From: an uncultured Eubacteriales bacterium
GTDB taxonomy: Bacteria; Bacillota; Clostridia; Oscillospirales; Acutalibacteraceae
NCBI GenBank assembly: GCA_934702115.1
Contig: CAKUYF010000001.1
Location: 1-37,678, forward strand
DNA length: 37,678 nt
Direction of reading: 5' to 3'
The translations under genes and the position numbers were made by a program. Of this stretch, positions 7,789 to 17,576 are shown one piece after another; the first letter of the stretch is position 1, and each line of letters begins with the position of its first letter. Below the pieces are notes generated by a model that made no database searches, was not told the origin of the DNA, and saw nothing but the letters and a program-made list of their open reading frames with translations.

Positions 7789-8472
7789 TTAAAAGGTTTT
7801 AAAAGAAGGTTGTTGTGCTGCTTTTAGTTTCCTGAGTTGCTTTCTTAAATGTCTAAGATTTAATCTTAAAATACCATTATTACCTTTTACACGCTCAATC
7901 GTAACATTCTTAGACTCACAATAATTCATAATTACTCTTTTCAGAGGAGTATTTCCGTTTTCATCTATCTTTTCTTCCTCGGTATGGCAGCCAATTCCGG
8001 TGATAAAATTTATAAACTCAAAGCTGTTTTCATCAATCATATCGTCAAGACAATTTTCAATATCCTTAAGAATATATCTCACAGCCTCGCATGATAGATA
8101 ATGAAAATCAAAACTTAATGTTTTTTTTCTGGCAACTTTAGATGTCTTTATTCTATTAAATTTATATGAAAGTGTTCCATTGGCTCGTACTTCTTTAATA
8201 ATATCGTATGCATATCCCGAATCTAGCTCGCTATAACTACTAACATTAAAATACCTTTCTTGTAAACCACTTAGAGTAGATATATTATGATCTTCTAAAA
8301 GAAGGCGTCTCATATTAGTTTCAGCACTGTTTATAGATTCCTCTACTGAAACCACTTTAATTTTAGCTCGCTTTTTCGCTACCTTTGAATTATCCCCTCC
8401 CGCATAAGTAATCGTACTTAGTGTAAGTAAACCCATTACTATTGAGACGGATTTTCTTAAAAAATTTCTCAT
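7789..8472 (-). CDS. Secreted protein with an Smr-like domain
   Basis: The 227-residue protein has a clear signal peptide (basic MRNFLRK, hydrophobic core to about residue 22, cleavage near TYA-GG at 24-26), then a Lys/Arg-rich linker. Residues about 119-207 look like an Smr domain: FDFH at 121-124 stands where the family has LDLH; FITGIGCHT at 156-164 matches the TGxGxHS signature; a helix and the closing NNGILRLNL at 198-206 match the NxGxxxVxL end. Smr domains of MutS2 and N4BP2 are nucleases or nucleic-acid binders and are usually cytoplasmic or nuclear, so a secreted form is unusual. The ATG has AAAGGAGAG upstream. The gene is monocistronic. The family call rests on motif spacing by eye. 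Confidence 0.6.
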   Translation of the reverse strand: MRNFLRKSVSIVMGLLTLSTITYAGGDNSKVAKKRAKIKVVSVEESINSAETNMRRLLLEDHNISTLSGLQERYFNVSSYSELDSGYAYDIIKEVRANGTLSYKFNRIKTSKVARKKTLSFDFHYLSCEAVRYILKDIENCLDDMIDENSFEFINFITGIGCHTEEEKIDENGNTPLKRVIMNYCESKNVTIERVKGNNGILRLNLRHLRKQLRKLKAAQQPSFKTF

Positions 8473-8524
8473 GACATTTCTCTCCTTTGTTAATTATTTT
8501 TTACAATATTACTTGTATATTTTA

Positions 8525-8553
8525 ATTATAACATAATATACATAGAGTTACAA
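8525..8553 (-). promoter_or_regulatory. Promoter of the Smr-like gene
   Basis: On the minus strand, TTGTAA (8553-8548), a 17-base spacer and TATAAT (8530-8525), 53 bases before the ATG. Confidence 0.6.
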
Positions 8554-9097
8554 CTAGCAATTTATGTTAAAAACATAATATATAATATACATCAATATCA
8601 ATTGAAACTATAATAAAAATTCAATAAATCAATATATATCAAACTAACAGTAAATTTATAAATTAAAAAAAATAAGATATAAACTTAAAGTAATCCTACA
8701 AACAGGTGAAGTAGAACTAAAATATAATATTCGACTCTAAGCATAAAAGAAACACTCTTTATGGGAAATTTACTTATAATATAAATTATAAAAATCACTA
8801 TTCTAGTAATAAACTATAGTATATATAAAAAAGGACATACTAAGCTGTTTTCCGCCTTCAAATGAGTAATTCATGGTACCTATAAACTAGTTAAACAACA
8901 TTTAAAATGTATAAAAATTGAAAATTTAATAGGATAAGTACTATTTGTATTTTGTAGAAAGAATTCCAAGAAAATAATAAACTAAGTATGTTTGATTTAT
9001 AATATATTTTTAAATTATAATCAACAAAAGATTCATAAATATAATAAAGACATATACCATTTTACAACTAAAAACATTTATTATTTTAAAAATAATC

Positions 9098-9126
9098 TTG
9101 ACAATTAAAATAATATTTATTATAAT
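9098..9126 (+). promoter_or_regulatory. Perfect-consensus promoter of the protease-like gene
   Basis: TTGACA (9098-9103), a 17-base spacer and TATAAT (9121-9126). Both hexamers are exact sigma-A consensus. Confidence 0.85.
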
Positions 9127-9160
9127 TTAGTTATCAATAATAAAGATGGAGTTTAAATAT

Positions 9161-10069
9161 ATGTTTAATACAAAAACTAAAATAACCTCAGTAATTCTAT
9201 CAAGTTTAATATGCAGTTCACAAATTATATCTGCAAATCCTGTTCCAAATAGAAAAATTCATGACACCTCAAAAGAGATTTCTTATGAAAATAAAGAATC
9301 ATGGATCAGTGCCCACCGCGGAAAGTTAGGTATATTAACAGGGATGTTCGTTCCAAGTATTGCTACAGTAGGAATAATTGGGCTTGCAAAATTAGGATGT
9401 ATAGTTTCAAATGAGTTGTATAAAACAATGCTTCAAAATAAAGGCTTTACATTAAAAAATAACAAATATACGCCGCAACAAAGAGGGTTAACATGGTGTT
9501 GGTTAGCATGTTTAGAAGGAATATATCGATACTATAGCCAAGGAAATATAACTCAAGAATATATTAATGAAAAGATAACAGGAATGAAAGACCTATATTT
9601 CTATATTTTTCGCTTCAATACTCAATCATTAGGAGGAAACTTAAAGTTACTACGTAATAAAATTAATAAATGTAGTCAAGATTTTAAATTTGTCACAGCA
9701 ACTATTCAAAGTAATAATGCTAATATAATAGAAAAATCTATCTTAGATTATTACAACAGAATCGAAAAACAACCTTTTTCTATTGTTGACAGCCTTGTAC
9801 TGCAAGAAGTTGGTGATGAAAGAAAAGTGTTTCACATGGTAAATATCGTAGATATAAATGAAGGAACTCATGAAATTACTATTGAAGATCCTCAAATAGG
9901 TATGTCACGTAAACAATCTTTAGAAAATTTTTGCAGATCATACCCAGATCAACTTCTTGAAATGTCAGATATTATACCATTGCAAACTATTGTCCCGAGA
10001 AAATTAAACATCCCAGATAATATTCAATACGTTGAAAACGATGAATCTATATTCAAAATGTTACAATAG
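9161..10069 (+). CDS. Secreted papain-like cysteine protease candidate
   Basis: The ATG at 9161 is chosen over one at 9146 because GATGGAG, which overlaps the upstream ATG, is then a Shine-Dalgarno 9 bases away. The 302-residue product has a signal-like N-terminus (hydrophobic about residues 8-24, then SANP) and a second hydrophobic stretch at about 57-81. TWCWLACLEGIYRYY (111-125) resembles the NWCWAASAQMVLNYY block around the catalytic Cys of bacterial papain-like (C39/C70-type) peptidases, giving Cys113. FHMVNIVDI supplies a plausible His225, and ITIEDPQ a plausible Asp243, in the right order. The gene is monocistronic with a perfect promoter, flanked by other orphan genes and gyrA. No ABC transporter is fused or adjacent, so it is not a typical bacteriocin exporter peptidase. 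Substrate unknown. Confidence 0.62.
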   Translation: MFNTKTKITSVILSSLICSSQIISANPVPNRKIHDTSKEISYENKESWISAHRGKLGILTGMFVPSIATVGIIGLAKLGCIVSNELYKTMLQNKGFTLKNNKYTPQQRGLTWCWLACLEGIYRYYSQGNITQEYINEKITGMKDLYFYIFRFNTQSLGGNLKLLRNKINKCSQDFKFVTATIQSNNANIIEKSILDYYNRIEKQPFSIVDSLVLQEVGDERKVFHMVNIVDINEGTHEITIEDPQIGMSRKQSLENFCRSYPDQLLEMSDIIPLQTIVPRKLNIPDNIQYVENDESIFKMLQ

Positions 10070-10109
10070 TGATACATAAAAAATGTATTTAAATTTTATC
10101 TAGATTAAT

Positions 10110-10147
10110 ATTTTAAAAAATCTCCTACTCCAAATTTTGGAGTAGGA
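10110..10147 (-). terminator. Terminator after gyrA, possibly bidirectional
   Basis: TCCTACTCCAAA (10123-10134) and TTTGGAGTAGGA (10136-10147) are perfectly complementary; the loop opens to about 7 bases. On the minus strand GATTTTTTAAAA follows, serving gyrA. The plus-strand side has only AAAACTTGTTTTT. Confidence 0.75.
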
Positions 10148-10157
10148 AAACTTGTTT

Positions 10158-12641
10158 TTATTCTTCACTTTCAAAGTTTTGTTCTGAATCCTCAGTTTTT
10201 TCTTCATGGGGTACACATGCAACTGCAACTATTTTATGTTTCGGCGAAACCTTCATCACACGTACTCCCTTAGAAGTCCGAGAACACTTTCGTATGCTAT
10301 TTCCTTCAATTCTAATTATAACCCCATTATCAGATATAATTATAACATCTTGGTCTTCTTCAACTGTATTTATATTTGCCACATTGCCGTATTTTTCAAC
10401 GTTATAATTTATTAGTCCATGACCGCTTCTAGATTGAATTCTATACTCTGTAGGATCTGAAAGACGACCATAACCTGTTTCTGAAATCGTTAAAATAGGT
10501 GTTCCTTCCTTAACCACTACCATTCCCACTACTTCATCACCGGGCATCAGCTTCATTGCACGTACTCCGCGCGCTGTTCTTCCTACAGCTCTGACGTCCG
10601 TTTCCAGGAAACGTATGCATTTACCATTCTTTGTTGCAACTAGCATATTTTGATTTCCGTCCGTTAATCGGACCCAAGCCAATTCGTCTCCTTCATCAAG
10701 ATCTAAAGCAATTAGTCCAACTTTACGTGAATTATAAAAAGATTCAAGAGGGGTACGTTTAATTATACCTTTCTTAGTAACCATTATCAGATATTTATCT
10801 TTTTCGAACTCTGACACCTTAATCATGGAGGTTACTTTTTCATCAGTTGTAACAGGCAATATATTAGCTATATTAGTTCCTTTTGAAGTTCTGGATCCTT
10901 CGGGTATTTCATAGCATTTTAATCTATACACTCTACCATGATTTGTGAAAAACAGTACATAATCGTGGCTATTAATGACGAACAATTCCTTAACGGTATC
11001 TTCTTCTCGTCTAGTCATTCCGGATATTCCGCGTCCGCCACGACGTTGTAACTTATAGCTGTCAAGATTTTGTCTTTTAACGTATCCAAAATGTGTAAGA
11101 GTCAAAGCGCAGTCTTCCTTTGGAATAAGATCCTCTATATCAACTTCACCGCTTACATTTACTATTTCTGTTCTTCTTTCATCTCCAAATTGCTTTTTAA
11201 TTTCTACTGCTTCATTTTTAACTATTTCTTTTACTCTGCTTTCATTTGCAAGAATATCCGTATAGTCAGCTATTTTCACATTAAGTTCGTTTAGCTCATT
11301 CTCTATTTTATCTCTTTCAAGTCCAGTTAATTTTCCAAGAGGCATTTGAACAATAGCTTGAGTTTGAATATCGTCAAGTTCAAAGGTTTCAGCTAAATTA
11401 GCACGTGCCTCTTGTACAGAATGTGCAGCACGTAAAATTTCGATAACTTCATCAATAAAGTCCAAAGCCACCCTAAGCCCTTCCAGAAGATGAGCACGTT
11501 CGCGGGCTTTTTTAAGTTCAAATTTAGTTCTGCGTGTTACTACTTGCATCTGGAATTTTATATACTCTTCAAGCACTTGCTTTAAAGTGAGTATTTTAGG
11601 TTCACCATTTACGATTGCAAGCATTATAACTCCAAAAGTTATTTGAAGCTGAGAAAACGTAAAAAGCTTATTGAGCACAACTTGCGGAACAGCATCTTTT
11701 TTAAGATCTATTTCTATATGCATTCCTTTTCTGTCAGAATGGTCCTCAATACGTGAAATTCCTTCAATTCGTTTATCTTTAACCATTTCTGCAATATTTT
11801 CTATTAAACGTGCTTTATTTACCTGATAGGGAAGTTCTGTAACTATAATTTTAAATCTTGAATTATTATCTTCAACTATTTCAGTTTTAGCTCTAACAGT
11901 AATTTTTCCTCTACCTGTAGTATAAGCGTCTTTAATTCCTGATTTACCCATTATAATTCCGCCGGTCGGAAAATCCGGACCCTTTATATACTGAAGAATA
12001 TCACTAAGTTCGGCTTGAGGATTATCCACTAAATAGCACATAGCGTCAATAACTTCACGCATATTATGAGGTGGAATATTCGTCGCCATACCTACTGCAA
12101 TTCCTGTAGATCCATTAACTAAAAGATTTGGAAATCTTGAAGGAAGTACTGTCGGTTCCTTTAGCCTATCATCATAATTCGGAACATAATCTACAGTATC
12201 TTTATCTATGTCAGTAAGCATCTTAACGGATATTTTACTCATTCTTGACTCTGTATAACGGTACGCAGCAGGGGGATCGCCATCTATAGATCCAAAATTA
12301 CCATGACCATCTACTAACATATACCGCATAGAAAAGTCCTGAGCGAGACGAACTAAAGCATCATATACAGATGCATCTCCGTGAGGATGGTACCTTCCAA
12401 GCACCGCTCCTACAACGTTGGCACATTTTCTATATGCTTTATCCGGTCCTAAATTATCTTCAAACAAAGCATAAAGTATTCTTCTATGAACCGGTTTTAG
12501 TCCGTCACGAACGTCAGGAAGCGCTCTTGCTACTATTACAGACATTGAATAATCTAAAAATGATTTTTTCATTTCTTTTTCAATATCTACTTCTATAACT
12601 CTAGGATTTTTCATTTCTTTTTCGTCTAATTGATTTTCCAT
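10158..12641 (-). CDS. gyrA: DNA gyrase subunit A
   Basis: The 827-residue subunit cuts and rejoins DNA in the A2B2 gyrase that introduces negative supercoils. The N-terminal domain has the catalytic Tyr129 in AAYRYTES. The quinolone region is [12 protein letters not shown] (86-97), with Ala90 where E. coli GyrA has Ser83, and Asp94 matching Asp87. The C-terminal wrapping domain contains the GyrA box QRRGGRG, which separates gyrase from topoisomerase IV. The tail is acidic ([13 protein letters not shown]). AAAGGGG precedes the ATG. In most relatives gyrA follows gyrB directly; here a GNAT gene and a YcxB-like gene stand between, and gyrA has its own promoter with a long leader. Confidence 0.97.
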   Translation of the reverse strand: MENQLDEKEMKNPRVIEVDIEKEMKKSFLDYSMSVIVARALPDVRDGLKPVHRRILYALFEDNLGPDKAYRKCANVVGAVLGRYHPHGDASVYDALVRLAQDFSMRYMLVDGHGNFGSIDGDPPAAYRYTESRMSKISVKMLTDIDKDTVDYVPNYDDRLKEPTVLPSRFPNLLVNGSTGIAVGMATNIPPHNMREVIDAMCYLVDNPQAELSDILQYIKGPDFPTGGIIMGKSGIKDAYTTGRGKITVRAKTEIVEDNNSRFKIIVTELPYQVNKARLIENIAEMVKDKRIEGISRIEDHSDRKGMHIEIDLKKDAVPQVVLNKLFTFSQLQITFGVIMLAIVNGEPKILTLKQVLEEYIKFQMQVVTRRTKFELKKARERAHLLEGLRVALDFIDEVIEILRAAHSVQEARANLAETFELDDIQTQAIVQMPLGKLTGLERDKIENELNELNVKIADYTDILANESRVKEIVKNEAVEIKKQFGDERRTEIVNVSGEVDIEDLIPKEDCALTLTHFGYVKRQNLDSYKLQRRGGRGISGMTRREEDTVKELFVINSHDYVLFFTNHGRVYRLKCYEIPEGSRTSKGTNIANILPVTTDEKVTSMIKVSEFEKDKYLIMVTKKGIIKRTPLESFYNSRKVGLIALDLDEGDELAWVRLTDGNQNMLVATKNGKCIRFLETDVRAVGRTARGVRAMKLMPGDEVVGMVVVKEGTPILTISETGYGRLSDPTEYRIQSRSGHGLINYNVEKYGNVANINTVEEDQDVIIISDNGVIIRIEGNSIRKCSRTSKGVRVMKVSPKHKIVAVACVPHEEKTEDSEQNFESEE

Positions 12642-12877
12642 TAGGTACCCCTTTGAATTTGCTTTTAATCGCCGAAGCGTTCACAAATATTAAACATTTT
12701 CGTCTGAAACTTGTATTTTTTCGCTGTCATTATATCTGGAAAAACTTACCACATTTCCTTCAATTTATAAATCTTTGCTTTGCTATTCATTATTTTAGTT
12801 ATTTGATGTATCCATATCATCCTAAATATAATATCTAACATTACCATTTGGTTATTGCTATTGATAACATCACCTAT

Positions 12878-12904
12878 GCAACTGTTGATAATAAAAACAG
12901 TTGC
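12878..12904 (-). promoter_or_regulatory. Hairpin in the gyrA leader
   Basis: GCAACTG (12878-12884) pairs with CAGTTGC (12898-12904) across a 13-base loop. It sits about 9 bases after the predicted -10 of gyrA, so it would form the 5' end of the mRNA. No U-run, so mRNA stability or regulation is more likely than termination. Confidence 0.45.
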
Positions 12905-12912
12905 TATATTAA

Positions 12913-12941
12913 ATTATAAGTGATTTTGCTTAGAAGTTCAA
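12913..12941 (-). promoter_or_regulatory. Predicted gyrA promoter
   Basis: On the minus strand, TTGAAC (12941-12936), a 17-base spacer and TATAAT (12918-12913), about 270 bases before gyrA. Confidence 0.6.
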
Positions 12942-13208
12942 CACAAAATTTTTCCGTATACTAAAAAATGTAAATTCAACGCCGTATTAAAACGACTTTC
13001 AATATATTTTTTCTAAAATCCAAAGTACACCAATAAATTTATTAAAAGTAATAGATTAATATTTTACATATATTTTCCCAACTTGTATAGCATTATACTA
13101 CAATCTATCTCAGGAAAGAATTGTATATTGCTCTGGGGATTCCGTTTTTTATATATACTTCCAGAAATAGTTATATTTCCTCATTCCACTATTTTCTCTA
13201 CAAACTTC

Positions 13209-13790
13209 CTATCTATTTTTTTGCCAATGTTCTTTAGTAAGATAGTTCGTATAACCTTTTCTTATTTCGTTCATCAACGGGACTGATACTTTCTCACATG
13301 TATGATGATAGGCAAATCCCAGCTTTTCTTGAACTCTCTTAGATTTATTATTACCATCATAGTAACCGCACCAAATGGTTGTCATTCCTAAGTCTTCGAA
13401 AGCGTGACGAATTATTTCCTTTGCCGCTTCCGGCATATATCCTCTGCCCCAAAATGGTTTACCAAGCCAATAACCCAGTTCGCATTCATCATCACGTTCA
13501 GTCATATCTGTGTGTCCTTTAAGTTTAAGTTCTATTGCACCGATGGGAGTAGTGTTTCCTTTTTCGCATATTGCATAGCACTCAGACCCGGTAAAGACAT
13601 TCCTGATAACCTCACGGCTTTCTTCTACGTTTTTATGTGGTGGCCACCCAGCAATCGGACCAACATCTGGGTCTTTAGCATATTCAAAAAGACTTTCTGC
13701 ATCGGAGTCTGTCCACGGTCTAAGAACCAATCTCTCAGTAATTAATACTCTAATCTCATCCTCTACAAAAATAGCAAATTTAAAACTCAC
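13209..13790 (-). CDS. GNAT-family N-acetyltransferase (RimJ/RimL-like)
   Basis: Up to 193 residues. It belongs to the RimJ/RimL branch of GNAT enzymes, which move an acetyl group from acetyl-CoA to a protein N-terminus or small amine. TERLVLRPWTDSDAESLFEY is the typical N-terminal block; CELGYWLGKPFWGRGYMPEA carries the acetyl-CoA loop; NNKSKRVQEKLGF is the conserved end. The frame opens at GTG (13790), but no Shine-Dalgarno precedes it. AGAGGATGAG lies directly before an in-frame ATT (IRVLITERL), which is where homologues begin, so the real start may be non-canonical and the protein about 180 residues. It lies 33 bases after the YcxB-like gene and may share its transcript. Substrate unknown. 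Confidence 0.85.
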   Translation of the reverse strand: MSFKFAIFVEDEIRVLITERLVLRPWTDSDAESLFEYAKDPDVGPIAGWPPHKNVEESREVIRNVFTGSECYAICEKGNTTPIGAIELKLKGHTDMTERDDECELGYWLGKPFWGRGYMPEAAKEIIRHAFEDLGMTTIWCGYYDGNNKSKRVQEKLGFAYHHTCEKVSVPLMNEIRKGYTNYLTKEHWQKNR

Positions 13791-13823
13791 TATTAAAAAA
13801 AATACTGCTTCATAAATTAACTT

Positions 13824-14582
13824 CTATAATTCATTTTTTTCAGACGGTTTCCAACGTGGATTGGTTCCTGCAGCAATAATAGCCTGCACATCTGCACGTA
13901 ATTCCGGTTCAATCGCCCTTAAAGGAATTATAGCACCATATCCTTCGGGAGCAAAAATCATAATTGTATTATTGTATTCATCACTTTCACAAACATTGTT
14001 CAAGTATATTTCTCTTTTTGCACTTTTGCTTTCAATTTCTAATCTGTCAGGGTATATTTCCACAGTAAATTCTTCTTCTTTTAAAAGCTTTTTAACTGAA
14101 CATTTCATATTAACAAAAGGAACTAACCACATTAAACCTAATGATAAAAGCGGAAATATCGACATAAAAACATAGTAAAGCGATCCACTTATAAAAGCAA
14201 TCAAAATAAGAATTCCAAGTAAAACGCTTTGAAGAACTATATGTTTTCTTTGAAGCTTACTGCATTCTTCACGTACTCTGCTACAACGCATAAAATCTTT
14301 AATTTCATCTGGAGTCAAAGTGAATTTAATTTTAATTCCTGTAACTTCTTCTTTGTATTCTTCAGCTCTGTCGTCTGCAATAATTTCTGCATCTGAATCC
14401 TCATTTAAATCAGTACTATTATTTTCAACATAATCTCGTTGTTCTTTATTTTCTTTTTCAAGCTTAACTTCAACTTTATTATTTTCTTCGAAATCATTTA
14501 AAGACGAATCTTGAGCTAAATTTGTAATATCATCGGCACAGTTACCCCATTTGTCTCCTGGGGGGTAAGAATCTTTATCCAT
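13824..14582 (-). CDS. YcxB-like membrane protein with an acidic N-terminal region
   Basis: 252 residues. Residues 1-80 are acidic, low complexity and probably disordered. Residues about 85-100 (KIKFTLTPDEIKDFMR) resemble the start of YcxB-like proteins. Two adjacent transmembrane helices follow (about 115-160; IVLQSVLLGILILIAFISG, then VFMSIFPLLSLGLMWLV). The C-terminal cytoplasmic part, with YPDRLEIESKSAKREIYL and IMIFAPEGYGAIIPLRAI, fits the YcxB C-terminal domain, a small beta-rich domain of unknown function. RBS GAGGAGG precedes the ATG. It sits between gyrB and the GNAT gene and has no known link to gyrase. The family call is from memory of the pattern. Confidence 0.75.
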   Translation of the reverse strand: MDKDSYPPGDKWGNCADDITNLAQDSSLNDFEENNKVEVKLEKENKEQRDYVENNSTDLNEDSDAEIIADDRAEEYKEEVTGIKIKFTLTPDEIKDFMRCSRVREECSKLQRKHIVLQSVLLGILILIAFISGSLYYVFMSIFPLLSLGLMWLVPFVNMKCSVKKLLKEEEFTVEIYPDRLEIESKSAKREIYLNNVCESDEYNNTIMIFAPEGYGAIIPLRAIEPELRADVQAIIAAGTNPRWKPSEKNEL

Positions 14583-14654
14583 TTTTCCTCCTCAAAATAT
14601 TTCTGAAATACTATTTAATGGGAATCTTGATAATTATACCAAGAAACTCTCCAT

Positions 14655-14681
14655 ATTATATATATTATAATCAAAGGTCAA
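14655..14681 (-). promoter_or_regulatory. Possible promoter of the YcxB-like gene
   Basis: On the minus strand, TTGACC (14681-14676) then TATAAT (14660-14655) with a short 15-base spacer; TAATAT at 17 bases is an alternative -10. About 73 bases before the ATG. Confidence 0.4.
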
Positions 14682-14879
14682 CATTTCATAAATTTAAATT
14701 CAATTAATCATTCAACTTAAAGAATGTAATTATCAATAAAAATTATACAGATGCACGTATTAAAATCTCAATCTTGAATTTAAATGATAACAATTATACA
14801 AAAGCATTTACCTCATTATACATCAAAAAAATTTAAAATTCAACCATTACAACAAATCACGTAAGCATTTAATTTTAAA

Positions 14880-16832
<1,953 letters not shown>

Positions 16833-16844
16833 TTATACTGTAAT

Positions 16845-17273
16845 TTAATTGCTAAATATCTCATTTTCTGTATTCATATTTTCACTTTTGTTTGATTCTA
16901 TTTCTTTGACTTGTTTTGGATTAGTATTTCCCGAATTTTTATTGTTATGTTTATTGTTCACAACTTGTAATCGTACAAAAAAGGGGGAAATCCAGTAAAA
17001 TATACCAAAAATAAGAGTAATTATCCCCACTCCTATTAAGCATGATCCGCCTCCTTTAAACACCACAAAGGCAAATACAATCAAAGAAATTGCTTCCACA
17101 AATCCAAGTATTTGAAATAATTCCATCCGCAAATTAACTTTAGAGTCATGACGACATTGCGGACAGTTAAACAATGATTTATTTTTAACTACGAAAGATT
17201 CACCATAAGATACTTTCATTCCGCAATGTGGACAAACAGGTAAATTAAAGCTTACGATTTCCTTCACCTCCAA
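16845..17273 (-). CDS. Zinc-ribbon membrane protein of unknown function
   Basis: 142 residues at most. Two CxxC pairs, CPHCG (about 14-18) and CPQCR (about 37-41), form a zinc ribbon. Two transmembrane helices follow (about 53-72 and 76-98), then an Asn/Lys-rich hydrophilic tail. The first standard start is TTG at 17273, but the strong GGAGGTG overlaps that codon and lies 8 bases before an in-frame ATC, so the true start may be internal. It is inserted between the RemB-type gene and gyrB in the same orientation and with short gaps, so it is probably part of the operon. No known function; the zinc ribbon suggests protein or nucleic-acid contact near the membrane. Confidence 0.78.
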   Translation of the reverse strand: MEVKEIVSFNLPVCPHCGMKVSYGESFVVKNKSLFNCPQCRHDSKVNLRMELFQILGFVEAISLIVFAFVVFKGGGSCLIGVGIITLIFGIFYWISPFFVRLQVVNNKHNNKNSGNTNPKQVKEIESNKSENMNTENEIFSN

Positions 17274-17289
17274 AAATTACATAGACGTC

Positions 17290-17547
17290 TTAATTCAAAT
17301 CAATTAGGTTACGCTTTAAAAGTGTACTTGGTAAAAGCTGACTAAGATAGATTTTTTCATCTTTGTTTTCTGTACATACAATAAAAGACTTAGGCAACTT
17401 TTCAGTTCCATTTTTTATTTTACCTTTTTTTTGAGCGTTTGACAAATAGTTTCTGTTGGTTTTAAATACTGTAATTTTATCCAGATCAAAAATGCCTACT
17501 ATTTCTTCGTCCTCAATTACAGTATTTTGGCCAATGTTAAGATACAT
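17290..17547 (-). CDS. remB: RemB-type (DUF370) regulator
   Basis: 85 residues. MYLNIGQNTVIEDEEIVGIFDL (positions 1-20 of it are diagnostic) and the later SFIVCTENKDEKIYLSQL match the DUF370/RemA-RemB family. In Bacillus subtilis the gene between recF and gyrB (yaaB/remB) regulates extracellular-matrix genes; RemA relatives bind DNA as ring-shaped oligomers. Position here, just after recF, is the conserved one. The basic middle part (TNRNYLSNAQKKGKIKNG) could contact DNA. It lies in the leftward operon. Targets in this organism are unknown. Confidence 0.88.
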   Translation of the reverse strand: MYLNIGQNTVIEDEEIVGIFDLDKITVFKTNRNYLSNAQKKGKIKNGTEKLPKSFIVCTENKDEKIYLSQLLPSTLLKRNLIDLN

Positions 17548-17576
17548 TTTCTGTTTTCATCCTTAAGTTTTATAAA

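Larger units (their letters stand above)
8473..9145. other. Intergenic region, about 670 bases, holding two divergent promoters
   Basis: Extremely AT-rich. It carries the promoter of the leftward Smr-like gene and the promoter of the rightward protease-like gene at its ends. The middle has no open frame longer than a few dozen codons and no recognisable RNA; it may contain decayed sequence, but nothing can be named. Confidence 0.6.
12642..13208. other. Intergenic region, about 570 bases, carrying the gyrA promoter and leader
   Basis: The left half is the predicted gyrA leader (about 270 bases) with a hairpin at 12878-12904. The right half, between the gyrA promoter and the end of the GNAT gene, is AT-rich and shows no gene or clear terminator. 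Confidence 0.6.

Noticed and set aside
8560..9060. Decayed gene or mobile element in the long spacer
   Set aside because: Translations in all frames give only short, stop-ridden fragments with no recognisable protein and no terminal repeats.
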